Translations under genes and position numbers: made by a program
The notes under the pieces: generated by a model
What the model saw: the letters and a program-made list of their open reading frames with translations, nothing else
The model's database searches: none
What the model was told of the DNA's origin: nothing
Shown: one piece after another, positions 39,804 through 48,302 of the stretch
Numbering within the stretch: position 1 is the stretch's first letter
How the letters are laid out: each line of letters begins with the position of its first letter
DNA from: Comamonadaceae bacterium
Lineage (GTDB): Bacteria > Pseudomonadota > Gammaproteobacteria > Burkholderiales > Burkholderiaceae_C
Direction of reading: 5' to 3'
Assembly (NCBI GenBank): GCA_947478725.1
Contig: CANJWZ010000027.1
Span: forward strand, 1-56,935
Length of the DNA: 56,935 nt

Positions 39804-40811
39804 ATGAATGCCAGAGCCGACCACACGCTTGAAAAAACCGTTTTAAGCAACGCCCACCTCGATGCGCTTGAAGAAGAAGCGATCTTCATCCTGCGCGAAG
39901 TCGCCGCCAGTTTTGAGCGGCCCACACTGCTGTTCTCGGGCGGCAAAGACTCGCTGGTGCTGCTCAAATGCGCTGAAAAAGCCTTTGTTGATACAGAACG
40001 TGCCCCCACGCTCCCCGAGGGGGCTGGGCTTGCCAAGGGCGGGCTATCCCCGCGTCCGCGCGGCGGCCATATCCCCTACCCGCTCTTGATGATTGACACC
40101 GGCCACAATTTTCATGAGGTAACCGACTTCCGCGACTACCGCGCCAAGCAGCTCGGCGCGAACCTGATTGTGCGCAGCGTTGAAGATTCGATGGCACGCG
40201 GCACGGTGCGTCTGGCCCACCCCGGCGAGTCGCGCAACGTGCACCAGTCGGTCACACTGCTGGAGGCGATTGACGAGTTTCGCTTTGACGCGCTGATCGG
40301 CGGCGCACGCCGTGATGAAGAAAAAGCGCGCGCCAAAGAGCGCATTTTTTCGCACCGCGACGCCTTTGGCCAGTGGCAACCCAAGGCCCAGCGCCCCGAG
40401 CTGTGGACACTGTTCAACACCCGCATCCAGCCCGGTGAGCACTTTCGCGTGTTCCCGATCAGCAACTGGACCGAGCTTGATGTGTGGCAGTACATTGACC
40501 GCGAAAACATCGAGCTGCCGTCGCTGTACTACGCGCACCGGCGCCAAGTGGTCGAGCGCAAAGGTTTGCTGGTGCCGGTGACCGACCTCACGCCGCTCAA
40601 AGAAGGCGAAGTGGCGGTTGAAAAAACCGTGCGCTTTCGCACTGTGGGAGACATCACCTGCACCTGCCCGGTCGACAGCCCGGCCATGAACGCCGCCGAC
40701 GTGGTGCTGGAGACCTTGGTCGCCGACGTGAGCGAACGCGGCGCAACGCGAATGGACGACAAAACGTCGGATGCCTCTATGGAAAAACGTAAAAAAGAAG
40801 GCTATTTCTGA
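39804..40811 (+). CDS. cysD: Sulfate adenylyltransferase subunit 2, with repeat-encoded insertion
   Basis: 335 residues (E. coli CysD 302). With CysN it makes APS from sulfate and ATP. PP-loop LLFSGGKDS at 42-50, DTGHNFHEV, GGARRDEEKARAKER and the C-terminal KKEGYF are intact. Residues about 67-90 (APTLPEGAGLAKGGL then SPRPRGGHI) are absent from E. coli CysD, where the chain goes from ARKAF almost directly to PFPLLHVDTG; this segment is encoded by a family-1 repeat and would form a surface loop after the PP-loop helix. Stop overlaps the cysN ATG (TGATG). Confidence 0.94.
   Translation: MNARADHTLEKTVLSNAHLDALEEEAIFILREVAASFERPTLLFSGGKDSLVLLKCAEKAFVDTERAPTLPEGAGLAKGGLSPRPRGGHIPYPLLMIDTGHNFHEVTDFRDYRAKQLGANLIVRSVEDSMARGTVRLAHPGESRNVHQSVTLLEAIDEFRFDALIGGARRDEEKARAKERIFSHRDAFGQWQPKAQRPELWTLFNTRIQPGEHFRVFPISNWTELDVWQYIDRENIELPSLYYAHRRQVVERKGLLVPVTDLTPLKEGEVAVEKTVRFRTVGDITCTCPVDSPAMNAADVVLETLVADVSERGATRMDDKTSDASMEKRKKEGYF
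40002..40070 (+). repeat. Family-1 repeat inside cysD, in frame
   Basis: GCCCCCACGCT followed at once by CCCCGAGGGGGCT, then TGCCAAGGGCGGGC. It is a shortened copy lacking the middle part seen at 41546 and 41858. Codon frame GCC CCC ACG CTC matches that of the two cysN copies. Confidence 0.7.
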
Positions 40812-42241
40812 TGAGCGCTGTTATTCAAACCGTCGCTGACGAGCAAGACACCCGCGCCGCTTTGCGCTTTGTCACCTGCGGCAGCGTCGACGACGGCAAA
40901 AGCACGCTGATTGGCCGCCTGCTGGTTGACAGCAAAGCCGTACTGCAAGACCAGCTCGCGGGCGTGCAGCGTGGCGGGCAAACCGACCTGGCGCTGCTGA
41001 CCGACGGCCTGCAGGCCGAGCGCGAACAGGGCATCACGATTGACGTGGCGTACCGCTACTTCAACACCGCTGCCCGCAAGTTCATCATTGCCGACGCACC
41101 CGGCCACGAGCAGTACACCCGCAACATGGTCACCGCTGCATCAAGTTCTGACGCCGCGGTGGTGCTGGTCGACGCCACCAAGCTTGACTGGCAAGCCGCA
41201 TTGCCCGAGCTGCTACCCCAAACCCGCCGCCACAGCCTGCTGGTCAATCTGCTGCGCGTGCCGGCCATCGTTTTTGCCGTCAACAAGCTCGACGCCGTGG
41301 CCAACCCGGCGCTGGCCTTTGCCAACATCAGTGCGGCACTGACCCAATTTGCCAGCCACGCCGATATTCCGGTCACGGCCATCGTGCCCGTGTCGGCATT
41401 GATCGGCTACAACGTGGTTGACCAAAACCCCGGCTGGTGCAATTACAACGGACTTGGCTTGCTACAAATATTAGAGCAACTTAGCAGCACGCCGGCGGAT
41501 ACCCATCAGCCGTTCGCCTTCCCGGTTCAATGGGTTGAAAAGCCCGCCCCCACGCTTCCCACTTCGTTGGGTACGCTGCCCCCCGAGGGGGCTGTTCCGC
41601 CTAAGGGCGGCCTGTCGGCGGAACGGTTTTCTTCAAGTGCCGATACATCACAAGGCCGCCGCATCTTTTGGGGTCGCATTGCCAGCGGGCAAGCCGCACC
41701 CGGCCAACAGATCACCGTGATGCCTAGCGGTAAAACAGCAACCATCGCCCAAGTATTGAGCCACGCACGTCAACCGAAAAACGTAGCAGCCAACCACAGC
41801 GCTGGCATCATTTTGGACAAAGAAGTTGACGTATCAAGAGGCGATTGGCTGCTACAAGCCCCCACGCTTGCCGCTTCGCGTGCTGCGCTGCCCCCCGAGG
41901 GGGCTCTCGCTTGCGAGCCAGCCAACCCCGGCAAAAAAGACATCACCGCCACCGTCGCCTGGATGGACGAAGAGCCGCTGGTGCCCGGCCGCCTGTACTG
42001 GGCGCTGCACGGCCACCGCTGGGTCAAAGCCAAAATCAAGCGGATCGTGAGCCACATCAACATCAACACGCTTGAAAGCCATGACGCGACCCAGCTCGAC
42101 GCCAACGCCATCGGCGTGGTTGAGCTGTCGCTGCTCGAGCCGATTGCCGCCCTGCCGTACAAACAGTCGCGCGTGCTGGGCTCGCTGATTTTGGTAGACA
42201 CCGCCAGCCATAAAACCTCGGGCGCGGCCCTGGTCTTGTAA
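40811..42241 (+). CDS. cysN: Sulfate adenylyltransferase subunit 1 (GTPase), with two repeat-encoded insertions
   Basis: 476-residue EF-Tu-like GTPase that drives APS synthesis by CysD. P-loop GSVDDGKS at 24-31, DAPGHEQYTRNM and NKLDAV are intact, as is the C-terminal domain. Relative to E. coli CysN two stretches stand out: residues about 246-275 (APTLPTSLGTLPPEGA...) between FPVQWVEKP and RRIFWGRIASG, and about 350-370 (APTLAASRAALPPEGA...) between DVSRGDWLL and ITATVAWM. Both are encoded by family-1 repeats in the same frame. No CysC kinase domain is fused. Confidence 0.94.
   Translation: MSAVIQTVADEQDTRAALRFVTCGSVDDGKSTLIGRLLVDSKAVLQDQLAGVQRGGQTDLALLTDGLQAEREQGITIDVAYRYFNTAARKFIIADAPGHEQYTRNMVTAASSSDAAVVLVDATKLDWQAALPELLPQTRRHSLLVNLLRVPAIVFAVNKLDAVANPALAFANISAALTQFASHADIPVTAIVPVSALIGYNVVDQNPGWCNYNGLGLLQILEQLSSTPADTHQPFAFPVQWVEKPAPTLPTSLGTLPPEGAVPPKGGLSAERFSSSADTSQGRRIFWGRIASGQAAPGQQITVMPSGKTATIAQVLSHARQPKNVAANHSAGIILDKEVDVSRGDWLLQAPTLAASRAALPPEGALACEPANPGKKDITATVAWMDEEPLVPGRLYWALHGHRWVKAKIKRIVSHININTLESHDATQLDANAIGVVELSLLEPIAALPYKQSRVLGSLILVDTASHKTSGAALVL
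41546..41640 (+). repeat. Family-1 repeat inside cysN, first copy
   Basis: GCCCCCACGCTTCCCACTTC, GTTGGGTACGCTGCCCCC, CGAGGGGGCTGTTCCGCC, TAAGGGCGG. Longest copy; contains small hairpins (CCGCC TAAG GGCGG) and outer C-run/G-run pairing. Confidence 0.75.
41858..41923 (+). repeat. Family-1 repeat inside cysN, second copy
   Basis: GCCCCCACGCTTGCCGCTTC, GCGTGCTGCGCTG, CCCCCCGAGGGGGCTC, followed by a GGCTC-TCGCTTGC-GAGCC hairpin. Encodes APTLAASRAALPPEGA in the cysN frame. Confidence 0.75.
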
Positions 42242-42284
42242 TCCTCTAAAATATTTCTTGTTTAGTCTTAGTTAATCGCGTCAT

Positions 42285-42449
42285 GGGCACTTCTAGAAAT
42301 TCAGATTTTCGGGATGAAGTGCTAGGCGGACGGAGCACAGCACACCGGAATGCACATGTGTATCAGGATTGCGGGCACCGTCGAATACCACGTGTTCGCT
42401 AACGCTCAGTGACGCAATTCGCCCGAAAAATGAATTTATAGAAGTGCCC
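42285..42449. mobile_element. 165-bp MITE-like element with TCAT target duplication, at the fdxA start
   Basis: Left end GGGCACTTCTAGAAATTC (42285-42302) and right end GAATTTATAGAAGTGCCC (42432-42449) are reverse complements at 17 of 18 positions. Directly outside both ends lies TCAT (42281-42284 and 42450-42453), a target-site duplication. No transposase is encoded. The duplicated TCAT includes the first bases of the fdxA ATG, so a start codon exists on both sides: the left one now opens a 39-codon ORF in the element (42283-42402), the right one begins fdxA. The 4-bp duplication and end sequence suggest mobilisation by an IS of the IS5 type, an inference. Confidence 0.8.
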
Positions 42450-42451
42450 TC

Positions 42452-42781
42452 ATGACCCACATCGTTTCTGACTCCTGCATCCGCTGCAAATACACCGACT
42501 GCGTGGACGTTTGTCCGGTCGACTGCTTCCGCGAAGGCCCCAACATGCTGGTGATTGACCCGGACGAATGCATCGACTGCGCAGTCTGCATTCCCGAATG
42601 CCCGGTCAACGCCATTTACGCTGAAGAAGACGTACCCGCCGACCAGATGCACTTCATCAAGTTGAATGTGGAACTGAGCCGCGCCGCAGGCTGGAAAAGC
42701 ATCACAAAACGCAAAGCGCCGCTGGCTGATGCCGACGACTGGAAAGACAAGACGGACAAGCTGTCTGAGTTGGTCCGATAA
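42452..42781 (+). CDS. fdxA: 7Fe ferredoxin FdxA
   Basis: 109-residue ferredoxin with one 3Fe-4S and one 4Fe-4S cluster: CIRCKYTDCVDVCPVDC (C9, C12, C17, C21, C25) and CIDCAVCIPECP (C40, C43, C46, C50). The C-terminal SRAAGWKSITKRKAPLADAD is typical of the Azotobacter FdI-like type in proteobacteria. Eight bases separate it from the reductase gene. Its native upstream region has been displaced by the MITE-like element; a weak TAGAAG in the element end is now the only ribosome-site-like sequence. Confidence 0.95.
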   Translation: MTHIVSDSCIRCKYTDCVDVCPVDCFREGPNMLVIDPDECIDCAVCIPECPVNAIYAEEDVPADQMHFIKLNVELSRAAGWKSITKRKAPLADADDWKDKTDKLSELVR

Positions 42782-42789
42782 CTCAGCGC

Positions 42790-43857
42790 ATGGACACCAT
42801 GCCGACAGAAACCGAGGCGCTCATCATCGGCGCGGGCCCTGTTGGCTTGTTTCAGGTCTTCCAGCTTGGTCTGTTAGAGATCACATGCCACGTCATTGAC
42901 GCGCTGCCCTACCCCGGTGGCCAGTGCATTGAGCTCTACCCCGACAAACCCATCTACGACATCCCCGGCACGCCGCGCACCACCGGCCGCGAGCTGACAG
43001 CCAGTTTGCTAGAGCAAATCAAGCCCTTTGAAGCACCGCTTCATTTGGGCCAGGTGGTCAGCCAGATTGAAAAACTGCCGGATGGCCGCTTTCAGGTCGA
43101 AACCTCACAAGGCCAGCAGTTCAACACCCAAGTCATCATCATTGCGGCCGGCGTGGGTGCGTTTCAGCCCAAGCTGCTCAAGGTGGATGGTTTGGCCAAA
43201 TTTGCAAATACGCAACTTTTTTACCACGCACAACCCCCGCTGGGCATTGCCGACAAGCAGGTGCTGGTTGTTGGCGGCGACGATGCTGCGCTTGAATGCG
43301 CCATTGAGCTGGCCACCGCAGGTGCAGCCAAAAGCGTCACTCTGCTGCACCGCCGCGACGTTTACCAGGCTGGCCCTGAACAGGTCGCCCAAGTGCACGC
43401 ATTGAGCGACGCCAAACTACTGCAGTTGATGGTCGGCCAGGTCACCGGGTTTGACGAACAGGCCGGACAACTGAGCGCCGCGCTCGTCACAGGTGTGGAC
43501 GGTCAAACCCGGGCCGTCGCGGCAGACACGCTGCTGGTTTACCTGGGCTTGTCAACCAAGCTGGGGCCTGTGGCCAACTGGGGGCTGGCCATGGCTCGCA
43601 AACACGTGGCGGTCGACACAGAAAAGTTCGCTACCAGCGTGCCCGGCATCTTTGCGGTGGGCGACATCAACACCTACCCGGGCAAGAAAAAGCTCATTTT
43701 GAGCGGTTTTCACGAATGCGCGCTGGCTGCCTTTGGCGCTGCAGACATCGTGTTTCCAGGCAAACACCCGCAGCTGGAATACACCACCAGCAGCAGCCGC
43801 CTGCACGGCTTGCTGGGCGTGGGCGTCCAGGGCATCGGCGGTTCAGCACAACCTTGA
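42790..43857 (+). CDS. Ferredoxin-NADP+ reductase, thioredoxin reductase-like type
   Basis: 355-residue flavoprotein with FAD motif IIGAGPVGLFQVFQLG, LPYPGGQCIELYPDKPIYDI, NAD(P) motif VLVVGGDDAALECAIEL and FAVGDINTYPGKKKLILSG, all typical of YumC-type ferredoxin-NADP reductases, which lack the thioredoxin-reductase CxxC. Together with FdxA it can supply electrons, for example to the ferredoxin-dependent sulfite reductase upstream. Start at 42790; a second ATG at 42799 is possible. Confidence 0.9.
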   Translation: MDTMPTETEALIIGAGPVGLFQVFQLGLLEITCHVIDALPYPGGQCIELYPDKPIYDIPGTPRTTGRELTASLLEQIKPFEAPLHLGQVVSQIEKLPDGRFQVETSQGQQFNTQVIIIAAGVGAFQPKLLKVDGLAKFANTQLFYHAQPPLGIADKQVLVVGGDDAALECAIELATAGAAKSVTLLHRRDVYQAGPEQVAQVHALSDAKLLQLMVGQVTGFDEQAGQLSAALVTGVDGQTRAVAADTLLVYLGLSTKLGPVANWGLAMARKHVAVDTEKFATSVPGIFAVGDINTYPGKKKLILSGFHECALAAFGAADIVFPGKHPQLEYTTSSSRLHGLLGVGVQGIGGSAQP

Positions 43858-43861
43858 TGCG

Positions 43862-44340
<479 letters not shown>

Positions 44341-44350
<10 letters not shown>

Positions 44351-44388
44351 CTTCTTACCCAGATAAATCGAGGGCTGCAGCGTGATTC
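44341..44388 (+). repeat. Family-2 repeat over the EVE gene stop
   Basis: AATAGCTTCTTACCCAGAT, AAATCGAGGGCTGCAGCG follows the general family-2 pattern; it begins at the EVE gene stop, same orientation. The match is weaker than for other copies. Confidence 0.4.
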
Positions 44389-44407
44389 GATCCCCAAAAC
44401 GGGAATT

Positions 44408-45313
44408 TCAGGTGTTTTTGGCTTCCAGCAGCTTGACCAGTGCCCACAGCACCCTGTTGGCAGGTGTGGCAACACCCAGGGCCTGGCCGCGCCGCACGAT
44501 CAGGCCATTGAGGTGGTCAATTTCAGTCGGCTTGCCGCGCGCCAGGTCTTGCGCGGTAGACGACAACTGCGTTGGCATGCTGCCTGCCAGCTTGGCCACC
44601 GCCGCCTGCACATCACCGGCGACCTGCACGCCATCGGCCTGGGCCACGGCCAGGCATTCGGCCACCACGTCGCGCATGACATCAGTGATGCCTGCACCCG
44701 CCACCGTTTTGCCATAAGGTAATTGGGCAATGGCCGACACCGCGTTGTAGGCGCAGTTCAAAATCAGCTTGGCCCACAGCGCACCGCGCACATTGTTTGA
44801 CACCTCCATCGGCACACCCGCAGCAATCAAGGCCTGCACCACACCGGCTGTACTGGATGGTTCGATGACCAAATCACCCCGCCCGTGGTGTTTGACATGG
44901 CCTGGCCCTGCCATTTCGGTGGCCACATACACCACAGCCGCCGCCACGGTTTGACCAGGCAGCACCGCGCGCAGGCGCTCAGCGTTGTCAACCCCGTTCT
45001 GCAGGCAGATGACCAGCGCGTCGGCCCGCAAGAAAGGCTGCATCAAGCGCCCAGCCGCCTCGGTGTCGCTCGATTTGACACTCAACAGCACCACATCAGC
45101 ACCTTGCACGGCGCTGGCGTCAAGGCTGGCCTTTAAAGGCACCGGCTCGTCAAAGCTCAGGGTCTGCAGCCGCAGGCCATCGCGTTCGATGGCCGCCACA
45201 TGCTGCGGCCGGGCCACCAGCACCACATCGTGCCCAGCGCGTGCCAGCATGCCCCCGTAGTAGCAACCCACAGCGCCTGCGCCCATCACGGCAACTTTTA
45301 GTTTGTTGGTCAT
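44408..45313 (-). CDS. panE: 2-Dehydropantoate 2-reductase
   Basis: 301-residue NADPH-dependent ketopantoate reductase of pantothenate synthesis. Rossmann motif VAVMGAGAVGCYYGGMLARAG; catalytic lysine region RGALWAKLILNCAYNAVSAI; C-terminal TEIDHLNGLIVRRGQALGV with the substrate-binding residues. Length fits the family. Members of this family can also act on other 2-keto acids. It is divergent from trhO. Confidence 0.88.
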   Translation of the reverse strand: MTNKLKVAVMGAGAVGCYYGGMLARAGHDVVLVARPQHVAAIERDGLRLQTLSFDEPVPLKASLDASAVQGADVVLLSVKSSDTEAAGRLMQPFLRADALVICLQNGVDNAERLRAVLPGQTVAAAVVYVATEMAGPGHVKHHGRGDLVIEPSSTAGVVQALIAAGVPMEVSNNVRGALWAKLILNCAYNAVSAIAQLPYGKTVAGAGITDVMRDVVAECLAVAQADGVQVAGDVQAAVAKLAGSMPTQLSSTAQDLARGKPTEIDHLNGLIVRRGQALGVATPANRVLWALVKLLEAKNT

Positions 45314-45372
45314 GCCGATATCTTAAAGACAGGTCAACCACCGGCTTGGCAGGGTGCACTTACACTTTCCGC

Positions 45373-46338
45373 ATGCCTTTTTTAACAGCCGCCCTGTACA
45401 AGTTTGTTGAACTGCCCGACTTTGCTGAACTGCAAGCGCCGCTGCTGGCCGTGTGCGAGGCCAATGGCATCAAAGGCACGCTGCTGCTGGCTGCTGAAGG
45501 CATCAACGGCACGATCGCTGGGCGGGCAGATGATGTGCATGCGGTGCTGGCCTATTTGCGCAGTGACCCCGTATTTAAGAATCGGCTGGCCACCCTAGAG
45601 CACAAAGAATCATGGGCCAGCGCCATGCCGTTTTACCGCATGAAGGTGCGGCTGAAAAAAGAAATCGTCACCCTCGGTGTGCCCGATGTTCACCCGGCGC
45701 TGATGGCGGGCCAGTACGTCAAGCCGACTGACTGGAACCAGTTGATCGCCCAGCCCGGCGTGGTGCTGGTCGACACCCGCAACGACTACGAGGTGTCGAT
45801 TGGCACGTTTGCAGGCGCCATCAACCCAGCCACCGCCAGTTTTTCAGAGCTGCCCGGCTGGGTCGAGCGCGAGATGCAAAGCGGCGGCAAGCTGGCGCCG
45901 GTCGATGGCATCCAACCCAAAGTCGCCATGTTTTGCACCGGCGGCATCCGCTGTGAAAAGTCCACCGCATTTTTAAAGTCCAAAGGCTTTGACGAGGTGT
46001 ACCACTTGCAAGGCGGCATTTTGAAATACCTTGAAACAGTGCCCGAAGCGCAAAGCCGCTGGCAAGGCCAGTGCTTTGTATTTGACGAACGCGTGTCGGT
46101 CGGCCACGGCCTGCTCGAAGGTGATTTAGAGCTGTGCCGCTCATGCCGCGACCCACTGACCGACGCCGCAAAAGCATCGCCCTTGTACGAACGCGGCGTG
46201 AGCTGCCCCGGCTGCCACGCCAGCACAACCGATGCACAAAAAGCCGGTTACCGCCAGCGGCAAAAGCAGGTTGATTTGGCTGAGGCGCGCAAGCAAAGCC
46301 ATATTGGCGCGGTGCAAAGCACGTCGCAAAAGCCTTGA
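45373..46338 (+). CDS. trhO: tRNA uridine-34 hydroxylase (rhodanese-related, TrhO)
   Basis: 321 residues. Hydroxylates wobble U34 of tRNA on the way to mo5U/cmo5U. An N-terminal acylphosphatase-like domain (GTLLLAAEGINGTIAG) precedes the rhodanese domain with active-site C188 (MFCTGGIRCEKS) and a C-terminal Cys-rich region (CRSCRDPL, CPGCH). Start MPFLTAALYKF at 45373. Its TGA overlaps the TTG start of the GST gene. Confidence 0.94.
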   Translation: MPFLTAALYKFVELPDFAELQAPLLAVCEANGIKGTLLLAAEGINGTIAGRADDVHAVLAYLRSDPVFKNRLATLEHKESWASAMPFYRMKVRLKKEIVTLGVPDVHPALMAGQYVKPTDWNQLIAQPGVVLVDTRNDYEVSIGTFAGAINPATASFSELPGWVEREMQSGGKLAPVDGIQPKVAMFCTGGIRCEKSTAFLKSKGFDEVYHLQGGILKYLETVPEAQSRWQGQCFVFDERVSVGHGLLEGDLELCRSCRDPLTDAAKASPLYERGVSCPGCHASTTDAQKAGYRQRQKQVDLAEARKQSHIGAVQSTSQKP

Positions 46339-46973
46339 CCGCTGCACTGCCCGTTCTGTACAGCTTTCGCCGCTGCCCGTATGCCATGCGGGCCAGGCTG
46401 GCATTGCAAGTCAGCGGCTTGCCTTACGCGCTGCGTGAAGTCGCTTTAAAAAACAAACCCGCCGAGCTGCTGGCGGCATCGCCCAAAGGCACCGTGCCCG
46501 TGCTGGTGCTGACCAACGGTCAGGTCATCGACGAAAGCCTGGACATCATGCGCTGGGCGCTCGGGCAAAACGACCCGGACGGTTGGTTAAATGTCGGCTC
46601 GCCAGACGACATACAGGCCCTGATCGCCGGCAACGACGGCGGCTTCAAACACGCCCTGGACCGCTACAAATACCCAAACCGCTATCCGCTTGAATCTGGC
46701 AACAACGCAAAAGCGTTTGCACTGGCGCAGCGGCTTAGCGCTGCAAACTGGCTGGCGGGGTTTGAATCACGCTTGAACCAAGGATGGCTTGACGGCCCAA
46801 AGCCCTGCTTGGCCGACATGGCCACCCTGCCCTTTGTGCGCCAGTTTGCGCACACCGATGCCGCCTGGTTTGCAGCACAGCCCTGGCCCCAATTGCAGGC
46901 CTGGCTGGCGCGGTTTGAGGTCAGTGCGTTGTTTGACAGCGTGATGGCCAAGCACATGCCTTGGCAGCCGTGA
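46335..46973 (+). CDS. Glutathione S-transferase family protein
   Basis: 212 residues. Thioredoxin-like N-terminal domain with LYSFRRCPYAMRARLAL, a Cys as in omega-class/Grx2-like GSTs, and ESLDIMRWAL; an all-helical C-terminal domain follows. The TTG at 46335 must be the start, because the next ATG lies inside the CPYAM motif; it overlaps the trhO stop (TTGA), implying coupling. Substrate unknown. Confidence 0.88.
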   Translation: MTAALPVLYSFRRCPYAMRARLALQVSGLPYALREVALKNKPAELLAASPKGTVPVLVLTNGQVIDESLDIMRWALGQNDPDGWLNVGSPDDIQALIAGNDGGFKHALDRYKYPNRYPLESGNNAKAFALAQRLSAANWLAGFESRLNQGWLDGPKPCLADMATLPFVRQFAHTDAAWFAAQPWPQLQAWLARFEVSALFDSVMAKHMPWQP

Positions 46974-46976
46974 AGG

Positions 46977-47249
46977 TCAAATCGAACTCAGCCGTTCAGC
47001 CATCCGCGTTTGCCAACCCGGCCCGGTTTGCTTCCAGCGCTCAATCACATCGGCGGGCAAGCGAATCGACAGCAGCTTGCGCGGATTGCTGGAGATGGGT
47101 CGCCCGCCCCGGTTGACGGTGGCGCGTGCCAGCATGGCATCGTCCAGTTCGGGCAGGTCGTCGTATTCAGCCGCTTGAGCGACATGCGCGTCAATGCGCG
47201 CCAGGTCAGACGCCAAGGAGCGGGGCAATGCGGATTTTTTCGCGTTCAT
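46977..47249 (-). CDS. BrnA-like antitoxin, without intact toxin
   Basis: 90 residues with a C-terminal ribbon-helix-helix part (RKLLSIRLPADVIERWKQTGPGWQTRMAERL) as in BrnA/CopG antitoxins. The ATG has a strong GAGGAAA site. In intact systems brnT lies just upstream; here only an 11-codon stub remains. It is convergent with the GST gene, three bases away. Confidence 0.8.
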   Translation of the reverse strand: MNAKKSALPRSLASDLARIDAHVAQAAEYDDLPELDDAMLARATVNRGGRPISSNPRKLLSIRLPADVIERWKQTGPGWQTRMAERLSSI

Positions 47250-47258
47250 TTGCTTTCC

Positions 47259-47294
47259 TCATGCTCGCTTTGCGGAATCGAAGGTAATCTGCAT
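47259..47294 (-). pseudogene. brnT toxin remnant (first 11 codons)
   Basis: The frame MQITFDSAKRA followed by TGA matches the usual beginning of BrnT toxins (M-x-x-x-F-D-P/S-A-K) and occupies the place expected for brnT, 9 bases before brnA. The rest of the about 90-codon toxin is missing, consistent with an internal deletion that kept the brnA ribosome site. Confidence 0.55.
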
Positions 47295-47304
47295 GTGGGT
47301 TATT

Positions 47305-47333
47305 GTATCTACAAAAACCAAAGGCCACAAAAG
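47305..47333 (-). promoter_or_regulatory. Candidate promoter of the brnT remnant/brnA
   Basis: Minus strand TTGTGG, about 17 bases, TACAAT, ending roughly ten bases before the ATG of the toxin stub. The promoter thus seems preserved although the toxin is lost. Confidence 0.4.
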
Positions 47334-47381
47334 GTGTTCATTGGCTTCAAATCAAGAGCATGAATTGCACCCGATTGATTT

Positions 47382-47801
47382 TTATTCGTCGGTGTGCCCG
47401 CCCTTGCCGCGTCCGGCCTTGATGCCTGAGCGCAGGCTTTTGCCTTGAAGCCGGCGCAGTTTGGACGCATAGGTGGGCTTGGTGGCGCGGCGGTTTTTGG
47501 GCGGGGTGGCCACGCTGTCGATGACTTCTTGCAGCCTGGCCAGAGCGTCGCTGCGGTTCATCTCTTGCGTGCGGTGCTGCTGGGCTTTCAAAACCAGCAC
47601 ACCGGCTTCAGTAATGCGGCTGTCGTTCAGCGCAAACAGCCGTTCTTTCACATCATCAGGCAACGACGATGCGGTGATGTCAAACCGCAGGTGAATGGCG
47701 CTGGAGACTTTGTTGACGTTCTGCCCGCCCGCCCCCTGTGCGCGAATAGCGCTGATGTCAACTTCGCGCTCGTCGATGGGGTATTTTGATTCGGTGGCCA
47801 T
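47382..47801 (-). CDS. arfB: Alternative ribosome-rescue factor ArfB (peptidyl-tRNA hydrolase)
   Basis: 139 residues with the release-factor GGQ motif at 25-27 (AQGAGGQNVNKVSSAIHLRFD) and the basic C-terminal tail (KSLRSGIKAGRGKGGHTDE) that enters the mRNA channel. Frees ribosomes stalled at mRNA ends without tmRNA, so this window encodes parts of both rescue pathways (see smpB). ATG at 47801 starts the family-typical sequence; the longer frame is rejected. Confidence 0.94.
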   Translation of the reverse strand: MATESKYPIDEREVDISAIRAQGAGGQNVNKVSSAIHLRFDITASSLPDDVKERLFALNDSRITEAGVLVLKAQQHRTQEMNRSDALARLQEVIDSVATPPKNRRATKPTYASKLRRLQGKSLRSGIKAGRGKGGHTDE

Positions 47802-47952
47802 GGACCGATTATTCAATGAATAGCCATGTGGGCATCGCCGTCGATGCACGTATCTGCAGCCCGACAAGTTCAATCACTGACGTTTGACCAGGCGGCCTGA
47901 CGTTGAAATTCCGCGGGTGGCGTGGACGTCCGCTGGGGTCACCCGTTGGATC

Positions 47953-48270
47953 TCATGCCACTTTTTGCGGCACAAACTTGACTTGTAAATCACAGCCAAC
48001 CGCAGCGGCGTATTTTTTCAACGTAGCCAACGATGGCGCGTGCCGGCCAGCACCCTCCAAGCGCGAAATTGCACTCTTTGTTGTGCCCATGCGCTCTGCG
48101 ACGGCGTCTTGCGTCAAGCCAGCTTTCGCACGCGCTTTGAGCATCTGGCTTGCAACGGTGTATTCAAGCTCAAGGCTGTCGTAGGCATCATTGAACCCGG
48201 GGCGCTGCCTTGCCGCCGCCAAAAATTCAGCGTGATGATGAGGAACCGGTTTGTACTTCAAGTCAGCCAT
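47953..48270 (-). CDS. XRE-family antitoxin-like regulator (HigA type), second of a tandem pair
   Basis: 105 residues; HTH_3 domain in the C-terminal half (AGLTQDAVAERMGTTKSAIS, RLEGAGRHAPSLATLKKYAA) as in HigA/Xre antitoxins. Clearly paralogous to the gene 33 bases upstream. No intact toxin gene is next to it. A GAGGT-type ribosome site (GAGGTAA) precedes the ATG. Confidence 0.85.
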   Translation of the reverse strand: MADLKYKPVPHHHAEFLAAARQRPGFNDAYDSLELEYTVASQMLKARAKAGLTQDAVAERMGTTKSAISRLEGAGRHAPSLATLKKYAAAVGCDLQVKFVPQKVA

Positions 48271-48302
48271 GCATTACCTCCTCATGATGTCGAACGTTGA
48301 TG

